From the NCBI RefSeq assembly GCF_000705555.1, contig NZ_JMQN01000021.1, positions 124,001 to 188,000 of the forward strand: DNA of 64,000 nt, given 5' to 3'. Below are positions 9,870-20,066 of the stretch, in pieces; the first letter of the stretch is position 1, and each line of letters starts with the position of its first letter. The translations under genes were made by a program, and so were the position numbers. The notes under the pieces are model-generated. The model made no database searches and was not told the DNA's origin. It saw only the letters and a program-made list of their open reading frames with translations. This DNA comes from Marinobacterium lacunae (lineage in GTDB: Bacteria; Pseudomonadota; Gammaproteobacteria; Pseudomonadales; Balneatricaceae).

Positions 9870-10913
9870 ATGGCGACTGATCCGATCAGGGTACTCGAAG
9901 CGTCGGCAACAAGTGTGTGGGGCGAGACCGATGCGGAGTTTCTTAACCGCCTGTCGGGCGCTGCGGTTATCCTGATACCCGGGCGCGACCGTAGCCGCAC
10001 CCGAGCGCTCTGTACGTTGCTGCACGGTAACGAGCCCTCGGGTACGCGCGCTTTGCATCGTTATCTCCGAGAGGGGCATATACCGCTGGTCAATCTGCTG
10101 TGCTGTGTGCCTGCCGTGGAAACCGCACTGCACGAAAAGCTTTATCAGCATCGTTACCTGCCCGGGGAGCGGGATATGAACCGCTGCTTTCGACCGCCGT
10201 TCGACGATCGTCCCGGCGCTATTGCTCACCGCATATTGCAGATACTGGCCGAGTACCGACCCGAATGCCTCATTGATATACACAACACTTCCGGTGCAGG
10301 GCCTGCCTTTGGGGTGGTGACCTATGAAGACCATACACATGAAGCACTGGTCTCGCTGTTTACCGAGCATCTGGTGGTCAATGATCTGAAGCTGGGTGCG
10401 CTTATGGAGTTGAGCAGGCCTGAATGTCCTGTGGTGACCATCGAATGCGGTGGCGCCGGTGATCCGCGCTCTGATCGTATCGCCTATGAGGGGCTGCTGC
10501 GCTATGCCAGTGGGGAGGACGTCCTGAAACTGGCTCCAGGCACGCATCTGGAGCTGTACCACAGTCCCATTCGGCTGGAGCTCTCGGAAGGGGCCAGTCT
10601 TACATACGATACCCGGCCGGTGCCGGGTGTAGACCTGACCGTGCCGCCTGATCTGGAGCGCTATAACTTCGGTACAGCTCCAGAGGGGACATTCATCGGC
10701 TGGCTGGATGGCAGTGCCAGCCGACAACGTCTCAGTGCCAAAAACGGCCAGGGCATTGACCGGCTGGGGGAGTGGTTCAAGGTGGAGGACGGTCGTTTGA
10801 TGACCGCCCTGCCGTTGAAGCTGTTCATGATTACCCACCGCAAGGACATTGCGCTGAGCGACTGTCTGTTTTACGCGGCGCCCGAAACCGAGCACCGCTC
10901 TATCGACAGTTAA
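9870..10913 (+). CDS. AstE/AspA-family zinc deacylase
   Basis: 347 residues of the succinylglutamate desuccinylase/aspartoacylase family. The zinc site is visible: LLHGNEPSG supplies His and Glu, LIDIHNTSG supplies the second His, and VVTIECGGAG carries the expected catalytic Glu. The C-terminal beta domain (from about residue 220) resembles the lid domain of aspartoacylases. These enzymes hydrolyse N-acyl amino acids. There is no ast arginine-catabolism operon around it, so it is unlikely to be AstE itself. Coupling to the adjoining GCS2 ligase is suggested by a 2-base gap. Confidence 0.82.
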   Translation: MATDPIRVLEASATSVWGETDAEFLNRLSGAAVILIPGRDRSRTRALCTLLHGNEPSGTRALHRYLREGHIPLVNLLCCVPAVETALHEKLYQHRYLPGERDMNRCFRPPFDDRPGAIAHRILQILAEYRPECLIDIHNTSGAGPAFGVVTYEDHTHEALVSLFTEHLVVNDLKLGALMELSRPECPVVTIECGGAGDPRSDRIAYEGLLRYASGEDVLKLAPGTHLELYHSPIRLELSEGASLTYDTRPVPGVDLTVPPDLERYNFGTAPEGTFIGWLDGSASRQRLSAKNGQGIDRLGEWFKVEDGRLMTALPLKLFMITHRKDIALSDCLFYAAPETEHRSIDS

Positions 10914-10921
10914 TCGGGCGA

Positions 10922-11974
10922 TTAAGCCAGTTCCGGATAGCTGGTGTAGCCCTCGGCTGTTGAGGCATAGAAGGTAGAAGGGTCCGGAGTGTTCAGTTCG
11001 GCACCCTGTCTAAATCGCAGGCTCAGGTCCGGGTTCGCGATGTAGGGCACGCCGAAGGCGATGGCATCGGCCTTGCCGGCCTCGACCCATTCGCTGCCGG
11101 AGTCGAGAGTAAAGCCTTCATTGGCGATATAGACGCCGCCAAACAGCTTCTTCAGCTCGGGGCCAATGCTATCTTCAGCGGCTTTCTCGCGCGTGCAGAT
11201 AAATGCGATGTTGCGTTTACCGAGCTCGCGCACCACATATGAATATGCGCCGAGACGGTCGGAATCGGACATGTCATGGGCGTCCGCACGGGGAGACAGG
11301 TGAACGCCGACACGGTCGGCACCCCAGACGTCGATAGCGGCATCGGTCACTTCCAGCAGCAGACGGGCACGGTTCTCGATGGGACCGCCGTAAGCATCGG
11401 TACGCTTGTTAGTGCCGTCGAGCAGGAACTGTTCCAGTAGGTAGCCGTTTGCACCGTGGAGCTCGACGCCGTCGAATCCAGCTTTTTTCGCATTAGCAGC
11501 GCCCTGTCGATAGGCTTCGATGATGCCTGGAATCTCGTCGAGCTCCAGTGCTCTTGGTGTTACATACTCTTTCTGGGGGCGCACCAGGCTGACATGTCCG
11601 GCCGGACGCACAGCGCTTGGAGCAACCGGCAGCTCGCCGTTCAGATACAGCGGATCGGAGATGCGTCCAACGTGCCAGAGCTGGAGTACGATTTTTCCAC
11701 CCTCGGCGTGCACGGCGGCGGTGACCTTCTTCCAGCCTTCAACCTGCTCGTCAGACCAGATTCCCGGTGTATCGGGGTAGCCCACGCCCATCGGCGTAAC
11801 GGCGGTTGCTTCGGTAATGATCAAGCCTGCATTGGCGCGCTGGCGGTAGTACTCTACCATCAGATCGCCCGGTACACGGCCGGATTCTGAGCGGCAACGG
11901 GTCAGCGGGGCCATGACGATACGGTTGGACAGTTCTAACGCGCCGACCTTAAGCGGCTGGAAAAGTATGCTCAT
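10922..11974 (-). CDS. Alkene reductase, Old Yellow Enzyme family
   Basis: 350 residues, full-length FMN-dependent (beta/alpha)8 enzyme of the NemA/OYE class. Visible motifs: NRIVMAPLTRCRS at the N-terminus, LQLWHVGRIS, DGVELHGANGYLLEQF and GGPIENRARLLLEV. Such enzymes use NADPH to reduce activated alkenes, N-ethylmaleimide and nitro compounds. It lies 60 bases downstream of an ArsR-family regulator on the same strand. This is a common arrangement in which the regulator responds to electrophiles and derepresses the reductase. Confidence 0.93.
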   Translation of the reverse strand: MSILFQPLKVGALELSNRIVMAPLTRCRSESGRVPGDLMVEYYRQRANAGLIITEATAVTPMGVGYPDTPGIWSDEQVEGWKKVTAAVHAEGGKIVLQLWHVGRISDPLYLNGELPVAPSAVRPAGHVSLVRPQKEYVTPRALELDEIPGIIEAYRQGAANAKKAGFDGVELHGANGYLLEQFLLDGTNKRTDAYGGPIENRARLLLEVTDAAIDVWGADRVGVHLSPRADAHDMSDSDRLGAYSYVVRELGKRNIAFICTREKAAEDSIGPELKKLFGGVYIANEGFTLDSGSEWVEAGKADAIAFGVPYIANPDLSLRFRQGAELNTPDPSTFYASTAEGYTSYPELA

Positions 11975-12034
11975 GCAGAGCCTCCTGGGACGATGTTGGA
12001 TGGGCGCTTACGTCATCGGGCACCCACCCATTAT

Positions 12035-12343
12035 TCAGAGGCTGGTACCGATGGCGTCCAGAAACGCCTGTATGTTGGCTTCGTTGCGCTTGTAGTAGAT
12101 CCACTGACCGATCTTCTGTGTTTCCACAAGGCCTGCCCGATGCAAGGTTGCCAGATGGGCTGATGTCGTGGATTGAGACAGTCCGGTTTTTTTGTCGATC
12201 ATGCCGGCGCACACGCCCGCTTCGAAAGGGGTGGGTTGCTCGGCAAACCAGCGCTCGGGTTCCTTTAACCATGCCAGTATCTGTCGTCTGACCGGGTGGG
12301 CCAGCGCTTTGATAACGGCATCGAGTTCAATGGTGTCTGTCAT
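12035..12343 (-). CDS. ArsR/SmtB-family transcriptional regulator
   Basis: 102 residues with a winged helix-turn-helix: MIDKKTGLSQSTTSAHLATLHRAGLVETQKIGQWIYYKRNE. It lacks the ELCVCDL metal-binding motif of arsenic or cadmium sensors; only one cysteine is present (VCAGMID). A thiol or ligand sensor is therefore more likely than a classical metal sensor. It is upstream of and co-directional with the Old Yellow Enzyme gene and probably autoregulates both through the inverted repeat just upstream of its start. Confidence 0.9.
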   Translation of the reverse strand: MTDTIELDAVIKALAHPVRRQILAWLKEPERWFAEQPTPFEAGVCAGMIDKKTGLSQSTTSAHLATLHRAGLVETQKIGQWIYYKRNEANIQAFLDAIGTSL

Positions 12344-12347
12344 TTTT

Positions 12348-12393
12348 GTATATCGTGTATTTGCGAAATATATATCGTTAAAGTCCGATATAC
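12348..12393 (-). promoter_or_regulatory. Candidate operator upstream of the ArsR gene
   Basis: Inverted half-sites GTATATCG (12348-12355) and CGATATAC (12386-12393) are separated by 30 bases of A/T-rich sequence containing a further TATATCG. The position directly upstream of the regulator start fits autoregulation. Binding is inferred. Confidence 0.45.
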
Positions 12394-12499
12394 AAGTTTT
12401 CGCTGTATGTTTTTTGATCTGTTTTGATCGAGTCGGCTCGATGGGAAGAAGGTATCACATGTGGGCGGCTCGCGCTGAGCCGCCACATCAAAATGAGGA

Positions 12500-14599
12500 T
12501 CAGGAGGCTTTGGCTATTACCTGAACGGGTTTGCGCTTGCCTTTGCGCTCATTGATCAGTGGGACGCACTGGTGATCGTCTCGGTAGATCACCTCGCACT
12601 CATAGCATTGGATACATTCGCGGTAGTTGATTTCGCCAGAGGGCTCAATGGCACGGATACTGCAGCGATGAGTACATAACTGGCAGGGGCTCCCGCATTC
12701 CGAACGGCGGGGAAGCCAGCGGAACAGATGAAAGTGGCCGATCACTGCGAAGAATGCACCCAGTGGGCAGAGGTAGCGGCAGAAAAACTTGTGTACGAAC
12801 AGCCCGGCGATAAGCAGGAGAGCGGCGTAGATCATGAACGGCCACTCGCGCACAAAGCCCATGGTGATGGCGGTCTTGAAGGGTTCCACCTCTGCCCCGC
12901 GCTCGGCGGCGCTGAGCGAATAGAAGCTCACGCCAACCAGACCTGCCAGAATCAGGTACTTCAGACCCCAGAGCCTGCGATGTATCCGGAAGGGAATACG
13001 GCGCTGGCGTATCTTAAGTCGAGTGGCGATTTCGGCGGCGATCTCCTGCAGCACTCCGAAGGGGCAAAGCCAGCCGCAGAAGTAGCCCCGCCCCCATAAC
13101 ACCAGTGTCAGCAGGACGAAGCACCAGAGAATGAAGATGACCGGATCGATCAGCAGAATCGAGCCGGACGCACTGCCGATCATCACTTGAATGATGGTGA
13201 ACACGTTGGTGATCGACAGCTGCCCCTGGGTGATGTAGCCGATGAATACCAGTGTATAGAGCAGGTAGCTCCAGCGGATGACGCGGAAGCGAATAGGGTT
13301 GGCGGTTACCCAGCGATGGCCGAAGATGATCGCGCCAAGCAGCGTCAGCCCCACCAGCAGCACGCCGATCTTGGTGGCACGTTGTTGCCAGATCTGCATC
13401 CACAAGGGGGTTGTGTCTGCAACCTCCGGTTCGCTGATGATGAAGAAACGCTCCGGCAGACTGTAGTCGCTGGAAAAGGTGCGGATGATATCGGGGCGCA
13501 GATAGCCCTGCTCACGGCTGACCACCAGTTTGAGCGTCCAGGGGGAGGCAGGGTCAAAACCGGCGCTGTCTTTGATGCGGAAAAGGCGGAACTCATCGAA
13601 ATGGGGCAGGTCTGCGGGCAGCTGCGGGTCGACCGAGCTGTAGAAGTCCAGATCCCTGAGTTCTATCTGAATACCGTTTTGCTCCAACGCCAGACGATCA
13701 GGCGGCGTGCCGCGTACGAAGTTATCGCCCAGAATCGAGTAGGGGCCTGCATTCATCACGGCTATGGCGTGCTCCCCAGGCTCCAGTTTCTGCGCCATCA
13801 GGCGAGTGTAGTGCTCATCGCCCAGCAGGTAGCGGCCGATACTGGGTACATTCAGGTAGGCAAAGCGCATATCGATGAACGTATCGCTTGAATCGGGTTT
13901 AGAGGCTGTTGTGTCGGAAAAGGCCGCATCAACCTCCGCGTCGCTCAGTTTCAGCGCTTTGGCCCATTGATCATCCACTAGCGATTGCCAGCCGGTGGGC
14001 TCGAATATATCGGAACGCACCTGCGCCGGCGGTGTGCGATGGGGTATCAGTCCCAGTTTCTGGGCCGCCTGAACGGCCGAGAGCATGACGCTTTCGTTCA
14101 GCACGATGGCCGATGCGGTCGCCTTGGTGATGCCGTCGATATAGACGTTGCTGCCGCTGCCTTTGTTGCGCACCGTCGCGCTGGTGATCTTGATGGGATG
14201 GCGAAGGTCCAGTCCCGGGTACTGTTCGGTAAAGCGGTGCATCGGCTCCGGGCCGAGCCCATGCAGAAAGATCGGCTCATGGTGCTCAAGCACTTTGACG
14301 CCACGATACAGACCGTCTCGATCGATGCCGATCAGCAGTTGATAGGGGGCACCCGAGAAGCCGGGCAGTTGTACATAGTCGCCGGACAGGAAGGCATAAC
14401 CGATAAGCTCGGTGACTTGATAGACCGGCCACACAGGCGGGTTGTCCAAGCGTGTTTTGATCTCGGTGGCCTGCGGAAAGATCTGTTTGATCAGTCCGGG
14501 CAGGTTGTCTGTGTAGTCCTCAGTCTGCGCCTGTGCGGTGCATATCCATAGAGGTATCAACAGCAGCAGTCGGGACAGGTGCCGAGTCAGGGCATTCAT
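12500..14599 (-). CDS. NosR/NirI-family membrane flavo-iron-sulfur protein
   Basis: 699 residues. Order: signal peptide (residues 1-24), periplasmic FMN-binding domain with flavinylation-type motif DGITKATAS (about 165-175), a periplasmic region, then about five or six membrane helices from about 410 with a CGWLCPFG motif and a second CRYLCPLGAFF motif. A C-terminal cytosolic domain has two ferredoxin-like cysteine clusters (CGSPCQLCTHRC and CIQCYECEVIYRD). This is the layout of NosR, which passes electrons to nitrous-oxide reductase. No nosZ, nosD, nosF, nosY or nosL is nearby, so it is an orphan here and may serve another periplasmic reductase. Confidence 0.88.
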   Translation of the reverse strand: MNALTRHLSRLLLLIPLWICTAQAQTEDYTDNLPGLIKQIFPQATEIKTRLDNPPVWPVYQVTELIGYAFLSGDYVQLPGFSGAPYQLLIGIDRDGLYRGVKVLEHHEPIFLHGLGPEPMHRFTEQYPGLDLRHPIKITSATVRNKGSGSNVYIDGITKATASAIVLNESVMLSAVQAAQKLGLIPHRTPPAQVRSDIFEPTGWQSLVDDQWAKALKLSDAEVDAAFSDTTASKPDSSDTFIDMRFAYLNVPSIGRYLLGDEHYTRLMAQKLEPGEHAIAVMNAGPYSILGDNFVRGTPPDRLALEQNGIQIELRDLDFYSSVDPQLPADLPHFDEFRLFRIKDSAGFDPASPWTLKLVVSREQGYLRPDIIRTFSSDYSLPERFFIISEPEVADTTPLWMQIWQQRATKIGVLLVGLTLLGAIIFGHRWVTANPIRFRVIRWSYLLYTLVFIGYITQGQLSITNVFTIIQVMIGSASGSILLIDPVIFILWCFVLLTLVLWGRGYFCGWLCPFGVLQEIAAEIATRLKIRQRRIPFRIHRRLWGLKYLILAGLVGVSFYSLSAAERGAEVEPFKTAITMGFVREWPFMIYAALLLIAGLFVHKFFCRYLCPLGAFFAVIGHFHLFRWLPRRSECGSPCQLCTHRCSIRAIEPSGEINYRECIQCYECEVIYRDDHQCVPLINERKGKRKPVQVIAKAS

Positions 14600-14787
14600 G
14601 CCAGCGTCCTCAAATCCATCTCTATTATTCTTATCCTGATCAGAGTGTCAGATACCCGGTTGGCTGACTAAGGGTCAAAGGGTGTAAATGCGGTACTACT
14701 TTGGAGTGCCTGTGGGGGCTTTAGACGATGCTATAACGTTGACAGCACCCTGATGGGTAGGGATATGCTCAGGCGTTTTCGGGATGG

Positions 14788-15711
14788 ATGATTGCTGTGA
14801 TAGTGCGCGAAAAGCCGGGCTTGCTGGCACTTTTCTTTGTATATAAGGGGTCGATAGCCCCCAGAGTGCTGCCTCAGATCATTCTGGTGGCGCTGCTTTC
14901 CGGGCTACTGGTATGGATTCATGAGCACTTTCCCACGCTGTTTCCCGAGCTCACCATCTCGTCATTTGCCTTTATCGGTATAGCGCTCTCGCTCTACCTG
15001 GGTTTTCGCAATAACGCCTGCTACGAACGCTGGTGGGAGGGACGGCGGCTGTGGGGGCAGTTACTGGTCCAGTGTCGAAACCTGCTGAGGATGAGCCTTG
15101 CCTATCGCAGTGCAGACAGTGAGCGCCACAAGCGCATGGCGCGACGACTGGTGGCCTTTGCTGGATGTCTGCGCGATCAGCTGCGTGATGTAGATCCTAT
15201 GCCGGGGCTTCAGGAGTGGCTCAGCGATGCCGAGTGCTGGCAGGTCGAAAATGCCGTCAACCGGCCCGAGCGCATTTTGCAGATGATCGGTGAACAGGTG
15301 GCCGTGGAGGTCAAAACCGGCGGGTTCGATTCAGTAACGGCACGCAACTTCGAGCAGTGTCTGGCGTCATTGAGCGAGGTAGTCGCCGGCTGCGAGCGAC
15401 TGGTGAATACGCCTCTGCCTTTTGCTTACATGCTGTTGGTACACCGTATCTGTTACATCTACTGCCTGCTGTTGCCCTTTGGACTGGTGGTGACCAGTGG
15501 TCTGTTCACACCGTTGCTGACAGCCATCGTGGCCTACGCGTTTTTCGGTCTCGATGAGTTGAGCCAGCAATTGGAGCAACCGTTCGGCAACAGTGATAAC
15601 GCCCTGGCGCTGGATGCGATGACGCTGACGTTGGAGCGCGAATGTCGTCAGGCGCTGGGTGAGCAGAACCTGCCCGCTGCACCCAGCAGCCGCGATTACC
15701 GGCTGACCTGA
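14788..15711 (+). CDS. Bestrophin-family (YneE/RFP-TM) membrane protein
   Basis: 307 residues. The opening REKPGLLALFFVYKGS followed by hydrophobic helices, and the motif GFRNNACYERWWEGRRLWGQL (split across about residues 72-92), are characteristic of bacterial bestrophin homologues, which form pentameric anion or cation channels in the inner membrane. Four membrane segments can be seen (about 32-50, 57-75, 210-232 and 237-258). It diverges from the NosR-like gene and converges on a metallo-hydrolase gene. Confidence 0.9.
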   Translation: MIAVIVREKPGLLALFFVYKGSIAPRVLPQIILVALLSGLLVWIHEHFPTLFPELTISSFAFIGIALSLYLGFRNNACYERWWEGRRLWGQLLVQCRNLLRMSLAYRSADSERHKRMARRLVAFAGCLRDQLRDVDPMPGLQEWLSDAECWQVENAVNRPERILQMIGEQVAVEVKTGGFDSVTARNFEQCLASLSEVVAGCERLVNTPLPFAYMLLVHRICYIYCLLLPFGLVVTSGLFTPLLTAIVAYAFFGLDELSQQLEQPFGNSDNALALDAMTLTLERECRQALGEQNLPAAPSSRDYRLT

Positions 15712-15714
15712 TGA

Positions 15715-16605
15715 TCAGGCGGTGATAGTGGCGAACGCATCGCAGGTGTCGATAACCGAATAGCGTCCCCGTTCGTCACGGTGAATGCGGCCCAGCGCAA
15801 TATCGGGGTCATGGGTGAACACCAGTCGCCCCTGACGTGCGTGCAGGTTCTCCAGTACACCGCGCTTTTCATCGATCAGCTGTTCAGGGAAACGGTCGTA
15901 ACCCATGGTGATGGGCAGGTGGACCCAGGGAGCACCGGGGATAAGATCACCGGCAAACAGTACCGGACCGTCTGGCATCGGAATCTCCGGTAGCATCTGT
16001 CCCGGAGTATGTCCGGAACTCATGTGAAACGGGTATGCTTCGCCCAGGGTTTTCGAGTACTCGCCTTCGGGAACCAGCTCCAGACGCCCGCTTTCGGCCA
16101 AGGCCTTGATCAGCTCCGGAATATAGGATGCCTTGTCACGGGCGTGCGGGTCATTGGCGCGTTGCCACTGCACTTCGCTGACGACGAAGGTGGCGTTGGG
16201 AAAGAGCAACTTAGCCTCACGGTCTGGCTGCCAGGCGGAAAGCAACCCTCCGGCATGATCGAAGTGCAGGTGGGTGAGGACGACGACATCCACATCTTCG
16301 TGCCCAAGTCCATGATCCGACAGACTTTCGAGCAGGCGATGATCCTCTTCCTGAACGCCGAAACGCGCTTTCAGCTCGGGGCTGAAAAAGGCGCCGATAC
16401 CCGCCTCGATCAGGATATTGCGCTGAAGGTGTTGGCCATCGTACTCCTGCACCAGCAGTGCGCGGCAGCCAAGGCGGATCCGGTTTTGTTCGTCAGGCTC
16501 GCACCAGCGCTGCCACATCGCTTTGGGCGCGTTACCGAACATGGCACCACCATCGAGCATCTGGCTATTGCCGGTCAGGGATGTCAGGCGTCTTGTTATT
16601 ATCAT
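15715..16605 (-). CDS. Metallo-beta-lactamase-fold hydrolase
   Basis: 296 residues. The HxHxDH metal motif is [10 protein letters not shown] (about residue 110), with further ligands in [16 protein letters not shown] and the late THDP. The fold covers hydrolases such as lactonases and thioesterases. The substrate is not evident and there is no functional neighbour. A strong AAGAGGAGA ribosome site precedes the ATG at 16605. Confidence 0.85.
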   Translation of the reverse strand: MIITRRLTSLTGNSQMLDGGAMFGNAPKAMWQRWCEPDEQNRIRLGCRALLVQEYDGQHLQRNILIEAGIGAFFSPELKARFGVQEEDHRLLESLSDHGLGHEDVDVVVLTHLHFDHAGGLLSAWQPDREAKLLFPNATFVVSEVQWQRANDPHARDKASYIPELIKALAESGRLELVPEGEYSKTLGEAYPFHMSSGHTPGQMLPEIPMPDGPVLFAGDLIPGAPWVHLPITMGYDRFPEQLIDEKRGVLENLHARQGRLVFTHDPDIALGRIHRDERGRYSVIDTCDAFATITA

Positions 16606-16780
16606 TGTGCTCTCCTCTTAACAGGGCGGTGAGTCTAACGGCTCATCGCCAAACTGTGGATGCTGCGAAAGAAGGTCTTGCATCCTGATACGGTTTGTTG
16701 TTTTGGTCAATAAATGACCAGCCTGAGGTGGCAGGGTTCAGTACTTTACACTGACCTTCGACAGAAAAAGGGCTTCAAGC

Positions 16781-17584
16781 ATGAATGAATGGATCGACAC
16801 AAAGCTGGTCGAGGCGGTCGCAGCAATCGCACGCGAGGCGGGTTTTGCCATCATGCGCGTCTATCAGCGCGATTTCTCGATCACCTACAAGGCGGATGAG
16901 TCGCCTCTGACCGAAGCCGATGCAGCGGCTCATCGCATCATCGTGACAGCACTGGCGCAACTGAAACCGGTCATGCCGATACTCTCTGAAGAGGATATCG
17001 AGGGGTTTGAGGGCCCTGACCGACAGGGGCGCTACTGGCTGGTGGACCCTCTGGATGGCACCAAAGAGTTTATCAAGCGTAATGGTGATTTCAGCGTCAA
17101 TATCGCCTTGATCGAACAGGGTGTGCCGATACTGGGCGTGGTCTACGCCCCTGTTACCGATACCCTGTGGCAGGGCGCTCGGGGGCTGGGAGCCCAGCGT
17201 ATTCATGACGGCGAGCAGACACGCTTGCAGGTACGTCGGCACCAGCCGGGTCAGCCCTGGCATCTGCTGCGCAGCCGCTCGCATCCCAGTCCTGACATGC
17301 AGGCGTGGATTGAGAAGCTTGAACAGCATGATCCTGTAACGCTTGAATCGGTGGGCAGTTCGCTGAAATTTTGCCGGATCGCCGAGGGCAGCGCCGATAT
17401 CTATCCGCGCCTTGGCCCGACCTCGTTATGGGATACTGCCGCCGCCCACGCTGTTTTGAACGAGGCGGGCGGGGCGGTGGTGCGCTTCGATGGCCAGCCG
17501 CTTGGCTACGCCGATACCGACAGGCTGCTAAACCCCTGGTTCATAGCCCACGGCATCGGCGAGATCGACTGGACCCACTTCTGA
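16781..17584 (+). CDS. cysQ: 3'(2'),5'-bisphosphate nucleotidase CysQ
   Basis: 267 residues. The inositol-monophosphatase superfamily metal site is complete: ILSEEDIEGFEG, WLVDPLDGTKEFI and LWDTAAAHAVLNEAGG. CysQ dephosphorylates PAP, a by-product of sulfate activation, and so protects sulfate assimilation. It converges on metE, ending 6 bases from the metE stop. An Imp-like activity is possible in principle, but KRNGDFSVNIALI after DPLDGT is typical of CysQ. Confidence 0.93.
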   Translation: MNEWIDTKLVEAVAAIAREAGFAIMRVYQRDFSITYKADESPLTEADAAAHRIIVTALAQLKPVMPILSEEDIEGFEGPDRQGRYWLVDPLDGTKEFIKRNGDFSVNIALIEQGVPILGVVYAPVTDTLWQGARGLGAQRIHDGEQTRLQVRRHQPGQPWHLLRSRSHPSPDMQAWIEKLEQHDPVTLESVGSSLKFCRIAEGSADIYPRLGPTSLWDTAAAHAVLNEAGGAVVRFDGQPLGYADTDRLLNPWFIAHGIGEIDWTHF

Positions 17585-17590
17585 TGCGCG

Positions 17591-19852
17591 CTAGCCCAGA
17601 CGGCTGCGCAGGATGCGGGTGGCCTTGACCATGCGCTCCAGTGCCGGAATGACTTCCGGCCACTGCCGGGTTTTCAGTCCACAGTCCGGGTTGACCCAAA
17701 GCCGGTCGGCGGGAATACGCTGTGCGGCTTTTTCGATTAGCCCTACCATCTCCTCGACGCCGGGAGTATTGGGGCTGTGGATGTCGTAAACACCCGGGCC
17801 GATCTCGTTGGGGTAGGCGAAGGCCTCGAATGCATCCAGCAGCGCCATGTTGGAACGGCTGGTCTCGATGGTGATGACATCCGCATCCAGTGAGGCAACC
17901 GCTTCGATGATGTCGTTGAACTCCGAATAGCACATGTGCGTGTGGATCTGGCAGTTGTCGGCCACGCCGCTGGCGCTCAGACGGAACGACTCGGTCGCCC
18001 AGTCCAGATAGGCATTCCAGTCACCGCGGCGCAGCGGAAGACCTTCGCGCAGGGCTGGCTCGTCGATCTGAATCGCCGCAATTCCTGCGGTTTCCAGATC
18101 GCAGACCTCATCGTGCAGTGCCAGTGCGATCTGGCGACAGGTGTCGGATCTGGGCTGGTCATCACGCACAAATGCCCACTGCAACATGGTGACCGGCCCT
18201 GTCAGCATCCCTTTCATCGGCTTGTCGGTCAGCGACTGGGCGTAGGCTGACCAGCGCACGGTCATCGGTTCAGGGCGTTGGACATCCCCGAATATCACCG
18301 GCGGCTTTACGCAGCGTGAGCCGTAGGACTGTACCCAGCCATTGGTGGTGGTCAGGTAGCCCTCCAGTTGCTCACCGAAGTACTCGACCATGTCGTTTCG
18401 CTCCGCTTCGCCATGTACCAGCAGGTCAAGCTCCAGCAGCTCTTGCTGTTTGACGCAATACTGGATCTCATCAAGCATGCGCTGCTCATACTCAGGCTTT
18501 GACAGGTCGCCGCGACGATAGGCTGCGCGTGCTGCACGGATCTCAGACGTCTGCGGGAAAGAGCCGATGGTTGTCGTCGGCAGCAGGGGCAGATTCAGTC
18601 GATTGCGCTGTTCGAGCGCGCGCGTGGGGTAGGGCGATTCACGTCGGCTGTCGGCCTCTGTAATGGCGTTCAGGCGCGCAGCCACCGCCGGCTTGTGAAT
18701 CCGCTTGGACTGTCGGCGAGCTGCCACCGCCTCGGCGTTCGTGGCCAGCGCTTCCTGTCCCTGTCCGTCGAGCCCCAGGGCCAGAATTCTCAACTCACTC
18801 AGCTTTTGTGTGGCAAAGGCCAGCCAGCTACGCTGCTCGGCATCCAGTTTCGATTCGCGGTCGAGATCGACCGGCACATGCAGCAGCGAGCAGGAGGTGG
18901 AGATCCACAGACGCTCGCCCAGTGCACGTTTTAGAGGCCGCAGATGCTCCAGTGCCAGATTGAGGTCGGTCTTCCAGATATTGCGTCCGTCGATGATACC
19001 GACTGAGAGCACCTGATCCTCGCCGATACGCTTGGCCGCCTGTATGTACTCCTGTCCGCCGCGCAGGGCGTCAAGGTGAAAGCCATCCACCGGCAAGCCC
19101 AGACAGAGGTCGAGATTATCCCTGAGGTCGCCGAAATAGGTGGTCAGCAGCAGCTTCACGCTTTGCGCGCCAAGAGCGGCGTACGCAGTACGCAAAGCCT
19201 GCTGCCATTGTGAGGGCAGGTCCAGCGCCAGTATCGGCTCATCAATCTGTACCCACTCCAGCGACTGCGCGCCCAGCTGCGCCAACAGCGCTGCATATTG
19301 CTCAAGGAGCGCCGGCAGATGGTTCAGGCGGTTCTCGCCCCGGGACAACCACAACAGGGTGACAGGGCCAATCAGCACAGGTTTTGGATTGAACCCCTCC
19401 GCGCGGGCCTGCTCGATCTCGTTCAGCAGCTTGTGTGGCGCGAGGCTTGGGCAGGTATTGTTATCCAGCTCCGGTGCCAGGTAGTGGTAGTTGGTATCAA
19501 ACCACTTGGTCATCTCCAACGCACGTACAGGCTCACCGCTGGGCGCGCGACCGCGCGCCATACGGAAGTAGTTGTCCAGCTCACTATCGGTACTGCCATC
19601 ACGGAAGCGCTCGGGAATCAACCCGAACATGCAGGCGTGGTCGAGTACCTGGTCATATAGTGAAAAGTCGTTGACGCTGACGTAATCGAGCCCAGCGTCC
19701 TGCTGTAACTGCCAGTGGCGACTGCGCAGCTGGCTCGCAACGGCCAGCAGAGCTTCGGCGTCGGCCTCGCCCCGCCAGTAGTGCTCCAGCGCGAACTTGA
19801 GTTCACGCTTGGCACCGATACGGGGAAAACCGGGTATATGCAGTCCTGTCAT
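17591..19852 (-). CDS. metE: Cobalamin-independent methionine synthase
   Basis: 753 residues from the ATG at 19852, which has a GAGGA site 6 bases upstream; an ATG 19 codons earlier adds a non-homologous extension. The N-terminal folate domain begins [19 protein letters not shown]. The catalytic C-terminal barrel shows [14 protein letters not shown], and the zinc ligands appear as His and Cys in HTHMCYSEF and Cys in NPDCGLKTR. It transfers methyl from 5-methyltetrahydrofolate to homocysteine. No metR lies beside it. Confidence 0.97.
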   Translation of the reverse strand: MTGLHIPGFPRIGAKRELKFALEHYWRGEADAEALLAVASQLRSRHWQLQQDAGLDYVSVNDFSLYDQVLDHACMFGLIPERFRDGSTDSELDNYFRMARGRAPSGEPVRALEMTKWFDTNYHYLAPELDNNTCPSLAPHKLLNEIEQARAEGFNPKPVLIGPVTLLWLSRGENRLNHLPALLEQYAALLAQLGAQSLEWVQIDEPILALDLPSQWQQALRTAYAALGAQSVKLLLTTYFGDLRDNLDLCLGLPVDGFHLDALRGGQEYIQAAKRIGEDQVLSVGIIDGRNIWKTDLNLALEHLRPLKRALGERLWISTSCSLLHVPVDLDRESKLDAEQRSWLAFATQKLSELRILALGLDGQGQEALATNAEAVAARRQSKRIHKPAVAARLNAITEADSRRESPYPTRALEQRNRLNLPLLPTTTIGSFPQTSEIRAARAAYRRGDLSKPEYEQRMLDEIQYCVKQQELLELDLLVHGEAERNDMVEYFGEQLEGYLTTTNGWVQSYGSRCVKPPVIFGDVQRPEPMTVRWSAYAQSLTDKPMKGMLTGPVTMLQWAFVRDDQPRSDTCRQIALALHDEVCDLETAGIAAIQIDEPALREGLPLRRGDWNAYLDWATESFRLSASGVADNCQIHTHMCYSEFNDIIEAVASLDADVITIETSRSNMALLDAFEAFAYPNEIGPGVYDIHSPNTPGVEEMVGLIEKAAQRIPADRLWVNPDCGLKTRQWPEVIPALERMVKATRILRSRLG

Positions 19853-20040
19853 GATGTCCTCATTTGGTGCGTTGATTGAACGGGATGCATTATGGGTGGG
19901 ATTTTGCATGAATTAAATTGATATAAATTCTAAATGCATTGAGTAAATTTAATAGTGTTGGATCTTTGGTGGCGCGAGATTGAGACCGATGATGCGAAAT
20001 GCACTATTAACAGGCGGTTTTTTAAGCGGCTGCACTTGAT

Positions 20041-20056
20041 TGGTATATGTTTTGCT
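20041..20056 (+). promoter_or_regulatory. Sigma-54 type promoter for the nitrate transporter
   Basis: TGGTATATGTTTTGCT has GG and GC at the exact 12-base spacing of the -24/-12 promoter and fits the relaxed consensus (TGGYRYRNNNNTTGCW) at every position. It lies about 300 bases upstream of the transporter start, leaving room for the leader RNA below. NtrC-type activation under nitrogen limitation is inference from the regulated genes. Confidence 0.75.
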
Positions 20057-20066
20057 TGCCTATAGT

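Noticed and set aside
9747-10895. 382-residue open frame on the minus strand over the AstE-like gene
   Set aside because: Antisense to an enzyme with intact zinc ligands; low-complexity composition typical of shadows.
12035-12343. Possible arsenic-resistance ArsR
   Set aside because: The ELCVCDL metal motif is absent and the partner gene is an Old Yellow Enzyme, not an ars gene.
19853-19909. 19-codon upstream extension of metE
   Set aside because: GAGGA immediately precedes the internal ATG, and the extension is unlike MetE N-termini.
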